Positions 48,105 to 58,116 of a stretch of DNA of 64,000 bases are shown piece after piece (position 1 is the first letter of the stretch; every line of letters starts with the position of its first letter). Under the pieces are notes generated by a model. It saw only the letters and a program-made list of their open reading frames with translations. It was not told the DNA's origin and searched no databases. The translations under genes and the position numbers were made by a program. The stretch is from Ulota crispa (taxonomy: Eukaryota > Streptophyta > Bryopsida > Orthotrichales > Orthotrichaceae): assembly GCA_963920765.1 (NCBI GenBank), contig OY987250.1, forward strand, positions 13,136,409-13,200,408. The letters are read 5' to 3'.

Positions 48105-48356
48105 TTAACCCTTGAGCATCACAACAGTTATTTTGTGAATCCGGATTCCAATAATAGATTGATCGATAATCAAACCTTATGGTCTTTGCATCCATATAAT
48201 AGATTTTCACAAAAATTATAGATTTGCACTTGTTGGAAAGTTGCTAACAAATCTCTACAATGAATTTTCAACTATGACTTACACTCCAAATTGTTTTAAA
48301 GATGCTCTCCCAAACTTCTTTGGACCTTTGTTTTGTTTGTGACACTTAGGGGTTAA
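48105..48356. mobile_element. piggyBac-like MITE with TTAA at both ends, 252 bp
   Basis: TTAA at 48105-48108 and 48353-48356. The terminal repeats are CCCTTGAGCATCACAA on the left and CCCCTAAGTGTCACAAA read inward from the right. The interior shows no match to the other elements here, so it is a distinct family with the same type of ends. Confidence 0.62.
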
Positions 48357-48424
48357 GGGTTAACAATGGTAGAGGTTTTGCAAAGTTCAGTGCCCAACAA
48401 AATTGAAATAGAAAACCTTGGGAG

Positions 48425-48657
48425 CAATGTACAGGGAGAGCCAAAAAAACATTAGAAAGTCAGCTAAATGAAGTGTGCAAAAAATTGATTGAAATCTACA
48501 TTACCGGCTAAAAACCAACTAGATTTTTGGAAAATTTTCTAACTATAGTATAAGTATGTAGGAAATAGCCGGTGCATCCATTGTAAAAACCAAATGAAAA
48601 TGAGAAATGTAGGCTTTTTTTTTTTGACAAAGAAGCTCAAAATCTCCCCGCACACTG
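48425..48657. mobile_element. hAT-type MITE, copy 2
   Basis: Right end AATCTCCCCGCACACTG and left end CAATGTACAGGGAGAG; flanks CTTGGGAG and CCTGGTAG are a decayed 8-bp duplication. The interior is homologous to 7486-7712, including GAGAAATGTAGG and GAAGCTCAAAATCTCCCCG. Confidence 0.55.
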
Positions 48658-48964
48658 CCTGGTAGTGAAAATTTTCTTAGCAAAAATTCGCCAAAATCTT
48701 ACCTTAAACTTCATTTGGCAATTGCAACACTAGGAAAATTTGGTGAAATTATGGATGAAATCGCCAAATCCCTCCTTGGGTAAACACCAAGTTTGCCAAA
48801 TTTTGGATGAAGTTTATTAATATTAGTATACACTATGGATGAATGTGCACACGTCATTAAGTCTGTCTAGCTCTATCCAAAATATCCTTACCTGCTTATA
48901 TCTTAGGGTGCATGTCGTCCTACCTGCTCAAATACAAAAAATAAACACTGCTGCCTGGGAGTAA

Positions 48965-49123
48965 GGGCCTCCTTCCATGTGAGGGAGGTGACCGGTGGTG
49001 CTTATTTTAGACAACCAATAATTCGTCAAATCAAGTTCCAGTTTTTTGGAACCCCAATCTAAACGATTATCGGCCGTTTAAAAAAAGCACCACCGGCCAC
49101 TCCCCTCACATGGAAGGAGGCCC
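48965..49123. mobile_element. PIF/Harbinger-like hairpin MITE, 159 bp
   Basis: Terminal repeats of about 40 bases begin GGGCCTCCTTCCATGTGAGG and end in GGTGGTGCTT. Both ends are flanked by TAA (48962-48964 and 49124-49126). The high arm similarity suggests relative youth. The right TAA is shared with the start of the next element. Confidence 0.65.
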
Positions 49124-49126
49124 TAA

Positions 49127-50386
49127 GGTAGGAGGTTCTAAAACAGAGTGTTTAACCCTTTAGTGCCCATCAACCATTTGGGGGGGCACTTCTCATTTTC
49201 ACTATACGATCTACAAAACACATACAAGGACAAAATCTGTGTTTCTAAAATCAAATCAGACCAAACATATCAAAGCTATAAACTTTGGCAACATGAATAT
49301 CAAAAAAAAAAATTGATCTATTGGAAGGATTCCATGTGAGGATTGTGAGAAGCTTGATGATCCAAAAAACTTTTTGTGCAAAAATGTGAGACATTCTAAC
49401 CAATTAGTGTCAATTGTGCAATTGAAACTTTTGATAGTGGTGAAATTTGTAGAGGCTATTGCCTCATTCTAGGTTACTCCACTTTTATAAAAAAAAATAC
49501 AAAATTCAAGTCAATATGTGCATTTCACGGCATGATTTGTGAAATTGAGCATTGGAAGAATATGAACGTGGCCACACATATACGGTTGAATACAGCATGC
49601 ATGGAACATGTTTCCACAAAATCTGATTAGTCAATATTATCTACATTAGGTGTCATTTGAGGTACAAGGTCCCACATTTAGCATTGCAAACCTTTGGAGC
49701 CTAAGATTTCATGGAATACGCAATGTTATTGCTGAAATACGCCATGCGTAGAACTTCTAAATAAACCATGCATCTTTTGCACAACTACTAGAGAGTTAGC
49801 ACCAAATACTTTGGATGCAATATGTGGGCTTTGGGGCCACGTCACAATTGCACTAAATTAGTATTTCATTTGTTACACCCGTATGAGATTCCCAGCTTCA
49901 TATCTAAAACACGCATAGCTACCATGTGTCTTTATGCCTTGCTTTGAAATTTATTCTAGTAGGAGCACAAACTAAACCTCCAACTCTGTTACGTTTTGTG
50001 TTTTTGCAATCTAAATAGAACAAAGATGACAGGAACCACGGAGTACCAAAATCAACCCAAAAGTGGTCAACCGGGCACTAAATGGTTAAGGGCTGAGACT
50101 AAATTTTGGGAAGGTGAAACTTCTTGAAATTTTTTTCAGTAAATTTTCCTTGAAAGACAAGAGGAATTGGCTTCTAACGCAAGATATTTCATAATTTTTG
50201 GAGCTTTGTGGACTTAGTTATGAAATTTTGAAGTGGAAAAGCCATAAGTGTTCTAAAGTGGTGCACCTCCTCAAATGTACATCACCTATACATTGTTGAA
50301 GGGCTATGAAAATAACATGTACAAATTGAGTGCATTTGAGGAAGTGGACTGTTTTAGAGCACTACACCATTTTAGAACCTCCTACC
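49127..50386. mobile_element. GGTAGGAGG-family MITE split by a nested piggyBac-like element
   Basis: Left end GGTAGGAGGTTCTAAAAC (49127) and right end TTTTAGAACCTCCTACC (50386) are inverted complements. Bases 50092-50386 are homologous, reversed, to 21127-21432 and 51805-52130. The 938-base TTAA element at 49152-50089 sits between, so this is an older element interrupted by a younger one. Confidence 0.55.
49152..50089. mobile_element. piggyBac-like non-autonomous element, 938 bp
   Basis: TTAA at 49152-49155 and 50086-50089. The terminal repeats are CCCTTTAGTGCCCATCAACC on the left and CCATTTAGTGCCCGGTTGAC read inward from the right. It is nested in the element above. No transposase domain is visible; the frame at 49148-49339 is short and unrecognised. 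Confidence 0.66.
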
Positions 50387-50473
50387 TTAATATGGGACCC
50401 TCAATGAAAGAGGATGAACTCTTGAGGGCGGAGACAAACAAGATAGTTGGTTTCTGGGCCATAGAAAAAGTTA

Positions 50474-50794
50474 CGGAAAATTTCATGGATACCCCTAAAT
50501 TTTACAATAATTTCATAGATACCCGTACTTTTTCAAAAATTTCAGAGATACTCTTGAAGCAAAATTTCAAGCATTTTTTTTTGTTGTGCATGTCACTTTC
50601 CTTCTCCCTTTGTGCGCACAATACTTCTTTCTTGTTTACGTGTGTGCACGAGGCAGAAAGAAAGTGACATGCACAACAACAAAAAATCGCTTGAAAATCT
50701 TGCTTCAAGGGTATCTATGAAATTTCTGAAAAAGCAGGGGTACTGTATCTACGAAATTTTTGCAAACTTGAGGGGTATCCATGAAATTTTTTCC
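50474..50794. mobile_element. Mutator-type fold-back MITE, copy 2, in the OEP21 promoter region
   Basis: Arms begin GGAAAATTTCATGGATACCC and end in its complement; inner blocks include CAAGGGTATCTATGAAATTT. Perfect 9-bp duplications AAAAAGTTA lie at 50465-50473 and 50795-50803. The same family as 19120-19388. The right end is about 290 bases upstream of the OEP21 start codon. Confidence 0.72.
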
Positions 50795-50879
50795 AAAAAG
50801 TTAAATGGCTTTTCCTTCAGAACCCCGTGCCACGTCACATCATCATCGTGAGGAGGACAGTCAAGCAAAACGGAAAAAC

Positions 50880-51010
50880 CAATTCTCATCTCCTCCTCAC
50901 CCCCCAACCCCCGCCCAACCCTCCACCACCACCCCACCCCATCCCCTGCTCGCTTTTCCTGCTCCTCCTCGTCCTCCAAACAAAAAACATCCCAGAACCC
51001 ACCTTGCTCT
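50880..51010 (+). promoter_or_regulatory. Pyrimidine-rich leader/promoter tract of OEP21
   Basis: A C- and T-rich tract (runs like CACCCCCCAACCCCC) lies between the MITE and the OEP21 start. Pyrimidine-rich leaders are common for plant chloroplast-protein genes. No TATA box was assigned. The long open frames across it come from composition. Confidence 0.3.
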
Positions 51011-51084
51011 TCCAGCTGCTGCTGTCGCTCCAGCAGCTGCTCTCTCCCCACACCCAGCTATCCACTCTCTCAATCCGTGCGGCG

Positions 51085-54000
51085 ATGGAGACGTCGCTGC
51101 GCTACGGCACGGGGGAAGCGTCGACGCGCAACGGCAACGGAGAGAAGCAGCTGCTGCTGCACGCCAAAGAGAATTTCCTCCTCGACAAGTCCTTCTTCTT
51201 GCAGGTCCCCCCATTCATTCTTCTTTCTTTCCCTTGTTTTCTCCCATGCCCTCATTTGGACACACTCCTTTCATTTGTGAGATTTGAGACTTTTCTTGCT
51301 TTGGGATTTGGTTTCCAGGCCGTGAGAGGGGATTCTGCATGCATTTTGCTTTAATTAGGTGGAACGGTTCTTTTAATTGTTCTGATAGACCACCCCCCTC
51401 GGGTTTTTTTAGGTCAGTCCAGCAGGTGCTACTTTTCTTTCGCTTTCTCCCTTCCCTCCCGAATTTCTATTAGGTAACCTTACCCATACCCTTACCCATA
51501 CCCTAGCGTTTAAGGGTTTAGGGTACTTCAAGGTCTCGAGGAAAAATAATCAGTAGGGTTAGCCTTTTCAACAAGCTATCATGTATAAAATGTCATTTTT
51601 GTGGAGAAAAGTGTTGTGAATTATTTTATATTAAAGGGTAAGGTTATAGACCATAGGGTCATTAAAAGCAGCTGCTCTAGAGTATTAACAAGTGTTCCTA
51701 TAACGGCACTCGACGGTCCCAAGCCCAACCAACTCTCCCAAACTGCACATGTGATAGAATTTGTTTGTGCAAGCAGCGTTCACTCCTCCACATTGGGTTC
51801 ATTATTGTAAGATAGGAGGCTCATCAAGAGCTCAGGCCCTAAAACCACCCACCTTTGCAAATGTATCTCATTTGTACATGATGTTTTTCATGGTCTTCAA
51901 CAATGTACAAGCAATGTACAAGCAGTGTGCATTTGTTGAAGAGGTAGGCAGTTTTAGAGCCCTATGTCACTTCAACTTCAAAATTTCACAATTTATTCCA
52001 CAAAGCTCCAAAAAAATGAAACAACTTGGGTTAGATGTCAATTCCTCTTGTCTTTCAAGAAAAATTTACTAAAAATATGTCAAGGAGTTTCACCTCCCCA
52101 AAATTCAGTGTGTTTGCCTTATATTAGTCCCATTTTTACTCAAATTATCGGGAAGCCGGGGGGGAAAAACTTTTCCACATCGACTTTTCTTTTCTTTTTC
52201 TTTTCTTTACGACTAGTTTGTCTTTAGGTTTTTTGGTGTCTCTCACTTCCTAGTGTTTTGCATTGTATCTTTAGACTTGCATGCCCACTGGCCAAATTTC
52301 GGAACCCTTGTAGTTTAGGGTAATTTTAAAACTGGTGTGTTGTGCACTTGGTAAGTGTGATGTTCGATTTGGTGTTTTTTTTAATGTTTGAAAATTGACT
52401 ACAGGTGCATGCGAAGCTGAACACTCATACAGGTGATGCCCATGGAATAGCGCAGCTGAAGCGCAAATTCTTCCCGGAGGTAAAAGTCTTAGCTAAAAGC
52501 AGGAGAATAAAACCCTAATTGCCTAAGCTAAGAGATACTACCTCTGTCCCTCTAAAAAGGTCCAAAAAGCGTCCTTGCAAAGGATTAACTGTGCTTTTAG
52601 TCTTTGTGCTAGTGACACATGCATTCTAGAATCAATATACCATCTACCAAATGTATTCAAAATTTCTAGTTTTGATGTTGCCGTTTGGGCACTCAAATTC
52701 CATGCAAAAAGTACCAGATTTGTGCATGTTGTTGGATCCCCATTATTGATGATTTGAAGATTAGTAGCAACAATGGTACCTCATATGGGCAAGGCCAAGC
52801 TTGCTAGGGGAGGAATGCTCTTTAATTGCTTAACTTGCCCCCATGAGATCATTGAACATGGCAAACGCTTTCTGAACGTTTTGAAATCAGCAAAAGGGAG
52901 TTTTTTAGTGGTACAATAATTGTGTCTGATTTGGAGCTTTTAAGAGGGACAGAGGGAGTATGAGCTTTGTCAAACTCATTGGTTGGAATCTGAATATTTT
53001 TCATGATTTATCCTTTTTCCTTTTCCTTTTTATTGATGGTTTTCTGTGTTTTTTTGTTTTTGTTTTTTCTCTGCTGTTGCAGCTGTTGACTAGCGTAGAT
53101 GTAGGGGCCAAGTTTGACTCGCAGCTGAAGGAGTTCACTTATGACGTTCGAGGGAAGAAAACTTTGCCTGTTACAGACAATGGCTTGCTCAGCGTCGACA
53201 TTAAAGGCGGTTACAATTATAACCCCGGCAGTAGAAAGGTTGGTGACTCTCTGTATTTACAGTTCAGCTTTTTCTCTTTGATTTAGAAATCAAAAGAATT
53301 ATCATTAATCGAAGGAGAACGAGCAACTTTAGGCCTGGTTCAGACTAGCGACAGGACAAAATTATCTCAAATCTCATTGGTCGAAATTTCAGTTTTGTCC
53401 ACTGAAGTGTTCACACTTAAGTTTTGTTTGGTAATTCAACTTGCCATGTCATCAACCACTATAGCCATATCAGCAGACAAGATAGTGAAGTTTTGGGGCT
53501 TGTGGCTCCAAATTTGTCCGGTAGAGGAACACTCCTATTTTGTAGCAACTTTCTACTCCAACACTCTTGAATGACGTGAAAATGCTCTGAACCGGACGGG
53601 GTGGCACTTTTTGTATTTTGTCCGGCCGCTAGTCTGATCATGGCCTTGGTGTGGTGCTTTGTGATGTGCATGATTCAGTATTTTCACGATTTTATGTCCA
53701 TGTGTTAAAAGACTAAGATTAAAGTGTTCTTTGAGTTCAGCCCTTGTGAATCTCTGATCCTGATGGAATTGAGAATCTAACGATTAGTGACATGTTGGGC
53801 AAGCAGGGAAAGCCAAGGGGTGTGGTGGAACTCAGCTACAAGGTTTTTAATTTCACAGAAGATCAGGATTTAAAATTGAAGATTGGTTACAACGCTTTCA
53901 AGCAGGTTAGTGCATTTGACATGTCATTTTTGATATGTTTCTTTCTTTTCTGTCACATGTTATTACACAAAAATATGTCTTGTACGCGCTTTGCTGCCTG

Positions 54001-55649
54001 TCTGTCTCTTTTTTCAGGTGGCTTTTCAACCTACTTTTCCCTACCTTTTTCCTTTTCCCCTCCCTCCCCTTCCCTTGAATTTCAAAATTTGGGTGACGGA
54101 GAGACACACAATGCTTGATATCCAATATTTATAATAGTGAGTTTCAAATTTAGAAAAGAGAATTTAGAAAAATCTCCAATGATTTTTCACCCTCCTATTG
54201 GGTGCATTTTCCTCTCCCTTCCCCTTCTCTAATAGAACTTGCATTGTCAATAGAGAATTATATCATATGATGTCGACAACTCCTGTTGAGTCATATCATG
54301 AGATACACAACCCACTCTTTATAATATAGATATATGGATGTTATTAGTAGGCATTGGATGTTATTAATGAGCATTGACTTGCATATTATAGCTACATGCA
54401 AGTTTGTCGTTTTTTACTGGCTAGGGGAGAGGTTGACAAAAGGGATTCCAAGAACCTTGAAAATTTTCAAAATCCAGACCTTACCCTCGGTTTTTCAAAA
54501 TAACTGAAAAAAAGGACTCTTTAATGAAGTGGTTGGTTATTTAGACATACTTTTGAGATTTTAAATCTTCCAACATACAAGTCTCGACGCTCTCTATTGC
54601 ATGTGATCTTGATGCTCCTCTAAGGACAGGTGTACTAGAGAGGACCACCTTACAGATCTGGCGTTATATTGAGTATGTAAGGCAAGGTAATCCTTTTAGC
54701 AGACCCTAGTGTGTCTATAAAACCCAGAGTAATTGAGATCAAGCCTTAGGGACCCTTAGGGTAAGGGTTTCTGATTTTGAGGGTCTCCAAAGCATCAGGC
54801 TTGAAGGAAGAAACCCTAAAGTGTGTCAGGTTCCCACCCTGAGGACCTCTACAGTACAAAATAGCCTGTTTTTTTGTCATTAAGAGCACGATTTTAGGCA
54901 TAAAGGTTTCTTTCTACAGTATTAATTATTACTCAAAATAGCTCAAGGCTGGAATTTGTTTCTCCTGTCGGTTATTCATTGGTCAAGCGACACATCCTAG
55001 AATGTGCATGCAGGTAAGGAACAAGGGATAAAACCATCCATGTGTGCACGTTCATCCGTAAAATCAGCTTATCTTATCAAATTTCATCCAAATTTTGACA
55101 TACCCAGTCTTTAAGAGGGATTTGGCGATTTTCATCCATTTTTCACCTAATTTTTTACAGTGTTAAGGTAGCCTATGTCAAAATAGGGTAAGATGGTGGC
55201 AAAAATTGCCAAAAAAAGGTTTCCTGACATGAGGGGCTTGTCTTAGTCTTATTACTTTTTAACAAATCACCTCCAGGGAACAGAAATAGTGTATCGTAGG
55301 AGTTTATTTTTTGCTGCTTGAGATGCAGGGTTCTGGTTTAGCAAATTTTATTGGGTTTTATAAAAAAAGATGTGTAAATGACAATTGATAATTTGTGCAA
55401 AATGAAAAACCTTAGTGCTGACCGCAATGTGATGTTACACAATTAGCTCAAGTGGGGCTAATAAAAACACAGTAGTAAATGTTTTAAAGATTTTATAAAC
55501 ATGGTAGGTTTTGATAGATTTAACCCCAAAAATCTGATCCATGGGTGGTAATGCTGTGTGGACAGACTCCGTACCTGCAGATCAGGGAGAACAACTGGAC
55601 ATTGAACCATGAGCTCAACGGAGGGTGGAACGTTATTTACGATTTGTGA
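51085..55649 (+). CDS. OEP21: Outer envelope pore protein 21 (chloroplast), five exons, 177 residues
   Basis: Exons: 51085-51204, 52405-52479, 53083-53238, 53807-53905, 55566-55649; all introns are GT-AG in phase 0. OEP21 is a beta-barrel channel of the plastid outer envelope, passing anions such as triose phosphates and 3-phosphoglycerate, with rectification affected by ATP. The start METSLRYG, the centre [18 protein letters not shown], the segment [10 protein letters not shown] and the C-terminus [18 protein letters not shown] then VIYDL match the seed-plant protein in order, and the length is about the same. There is no cleavable transit peptide, as expected for an outer-envelope protein. 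Residues 9-21 ([13 protein letters not shown]) are a low-complexity insert. Introns 1 and 2 each carry a MITE. Looks intact. Confidence 0.95.
51805..52130. mobile_element. Dispersed MITE, GGTAGGAG family, copy in OEP21 intron 1
   Basis: The left end AAGATAGGAGGCTC matches the complement of the right end of 21127-21432. The interior shares CCCACCTTTGCAAATGTA, a short internal duplication AAGCAATGTAC, and TGTCAATTCCTCTTGTCTTT. The right end is not resolved. Confidence 0.5.
52538..52956. mobile_element. Stowaway-type MITE in OEP21 intron 2
   Basis: The left end CTACCTCTGTCCCTCTAAAA and the right end, read inward, CTCCCTCTGTCCCTCTTAAA are inverted. Both are flanked by TA (52536-52537 and 52957-52958). 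CTCCCTC-GTCCC is the classic terminus of plant Tc1/mariner Stowaway elements. The 419-base length is somewhat long for the class. It starts 58 bases after the exon 2 donor. Confidence 0.78.
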
Positions 55650-56964
55650 TTTTTTATTATGAGTCAGCCATTTTAATGCGCAGGGCCAAGATGTCCACGC
55701 AGTAAGCAGCAGCAGGGATTGTATTGACCAATATTCAAGTTTAAAATTTTTGCCACTTGCGAGGCTTTAAAACTTCATTTTCGTCACATTTGGCTTTCTT
55801 TGAGAGATTTGGTGTTTAATGAGTGTGGTGTCTGTGGTAGATTAGTAGGTTGTGAAATTATTCTGTAGCAGAATTTTCTATTCAAATCTGAAGCTTTTAG
55901 GTTCAGAGACTGGTACAACTGGGGTGGTAAAGACGAAAGAAATGAACCTCCTTAACCCCTGAGCGCCCCACAGGCCAGATCCTGGCCTCCCAAGTTCAGA
56001 CTTTGCAGGAAATGGAGTCCAAATTACGAGTGTACTGTCTCGGAATTGTACTTGGGTTTAGGGTATGGTATTACTCTCATGCTACATATAATAGAACTCT
56101 TCTAAACTGATATGGTTGGGACCCCAAGAACTAGATTAGTTTAAGTTATTAGTTAGGTACCTTGAGGTTAGTGCCAGGATAGCACCAAGTAGTATTATTA
56201 CTATTGAATTAATTACTTTGGTTTATGACTAACGTATGATTTGACATTGAGATTTGTGTTGTATATTAGATTATAGAGGATATCAGTTTAGAGGAGTTCT
56301 ACTATAGTGGGTGATGGGGATTTCACCACTTGTACAAGCATGGATTGTGCAAGTCAAGTATGACAATAGTATGCTAGAACTTCATTTCATGCGATTTAGG
56401 ATTTAGGTGCAAGGGTAGAGACCACCGGCTATGGCCGGTTCCATACCATTAGGGGGGCTTTGACACGCATGGCTTAGACTAGAGAAGGGTTTTGCAATTG
56501 TACCATCGAGACCCGTGCCCTTGTGGAGGTCAAAGCCTTACCTATACCCCATCTATCGTCCACTATGCCGTGTGAGCCTTGCAACTTTGGGCCTCTAAAA
56601 AAGTACCTTGCAGATGTCAAAACATTACCAAATTTGGTAGCAAGTGAGATACTTGTAAATTCCACCCCTTGCCTAAATTTCATCAAAAGAAGCCTCTTCT
56701 AAGATATGAATTTTTGCATCCATAGCCATGGACTCCCCCAAATTGTCCAATTGCCAAATAGTTGACTATACTTTGACTATTATAATCTTTGAAATGGTGT
56801 AGTCAAAAGTTTTGCAAATTTTTGGTCAGACGCATTAAGCATCATTTTTGCTATTTTAGCGGTGAATTCTTCCCAATCTAAGTTCCTAGCTTAGGGCATA
56901 CAATGTTTTCTAGCATGGTCCCCCTTAGCCCCATTTTCTTGATTTCAATGTGGACGCTCATGGG
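55650..56964. other. 3' flank of OEP21, no gene seen
   Basis: Contains the presumed 3' untranslated region. At 55952 TTAACCCCTGAGCGCCCC looks like one end of another TTAA-type element whose other end I did not find. The minus frame at 56474-56686 has no recognisable feature. Confidence 0.35.
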
Positions 56965-57198
56965 TCAACCTTTAAACAACTATAGGGCATAGTATATACG
57001 TTGACGTATAATTGTCATTTGCTACCAATAAAAAAATTTAATTTGGGATCTCAAGCAGCTCACTAGATCCGCATTGATCTATTCTCCAACTTCTTTGTTG
57101 GTCTCAAATGAAGTAGAAGTGTGGATCCATTCCAAATACAAGAAAAGTACCCCGTATTGTAATGGCGGCAAAGGATCTTCTTGTTGTTTAAGGGTTAA
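56965..57198. mobile_element. piggyBac-like MITE, CATAGGGCATAGTA family, single copy
   Basis: Left end TCAACCTTTAAACAACTA and right end GTTGTTTAAGGGTTAA. Homologous to 41982-42221 and to both arms of 15138-15603. The right TTAA is intact and the left is changed to TCAA. Confidence 0.6.
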
Positions 57199-57201
57199 GC
57201 T

Positions 57202-57570
57202 TAAGGTAGGTGCACCCATAAGCATGGAAATAAGGGTTTTGGAATAGGGGAAACAATTGACTAATTTTGAATAAAATATTGCAAGTTGGGAAATGGAAAC
57301 CAAAAATATTGGCATCAATTTCAAGGTTCCAACTGCAAGCGTTTGTTCACAAAGATTTTTCAAAGTTCAAAATCTCTAAAATTGTAGGAACCATGTGTAA
57401 AAGATACTAAAAACAAGGTTTGTTGGTTCTTAAATAGTAAGATGGGTACTCAAAACTGTCATGGAGTCACCCACAACCATCACTTTGTCACCCATAACTA
57501 TTACTTAAATACCCATAACCACCCTGACTTTGTCAGTGATGCCCATGGGGACATGGGTGCAGCTACCTTA
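57202..57570. mobile_element. MITE with TAAGGTAGCTGCACCC-type ends, copy 2
   Basis: Left end TAAGGTAGGTGCACCCATAA, right end GGGTGCAGCTACCTTA. The interior is homologous, inverted, to 24592-24995. It starts within a few bases of the previous element's right end. Confidence 0.58.
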
Positions 57571-57789
57571 TGTATTTTTAGTATAAATGGCTTTGCCTTT
57601 GTTAATGGAGGGGCTGCACAACTATTAATTAACAGTCAAATTCACTACTCCCTAAACCAATAGTGTTAAACCCGCAGTTGATAGCATTAGCTTCTACAGC
57701 ACTCGGGAAACTATAGGGCACTCCATACAAAGTAAGTCCAAGAGATTAGACGCCCGCGCAAGGACCTAAATTCTCACTAGGAGGTAAAA

Positions 57790-58096
57790 TGTGATGGGCT
57801 GATGCCCATAAGGATGTTCTCGATGGCTACCTTCAACTTATAGTAGTCAACAAAGCACACGAGCTTCAAGATCGCTTTCTAACTCCCTTACGAGCACTTC
57901 AGCATGGCAAGCTCTGATGACTCACTAAGCTTTCCTAGTTCACAAATAGTTAACTCATAGTCTTACATTCTTTCCTTAGACACACAAAGATCAGACTTAG
58001 CACACCATGAAGAAAACCAGCAGGCATCCTAGATTGCCTTTGTTGAATTCTTCACTGTATCTGGTAGTAAAAAGCTCTTAGAGCTTGCCTCTCACA
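57790..58096 (+). repeat. 5' LTR of chromovirus 2
   Basis: 307 bases, TGTGATGGGC to GCCTCTCACA, preceded by TAAAA (57785-57789). It differs from the 3' LTR at about eleven positions by hand count. Confidence 0.93.
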
Positions 58097-58116
58097 TTAG
58101 AATTTGACCTTACAAT

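Noticed and set aside
50805-51354. Long proline- and serine-rich frames across the OEP21 start
   Set aside because: They lie in the C-rich leader and in frames other than OEP21's; composition keeps them open.
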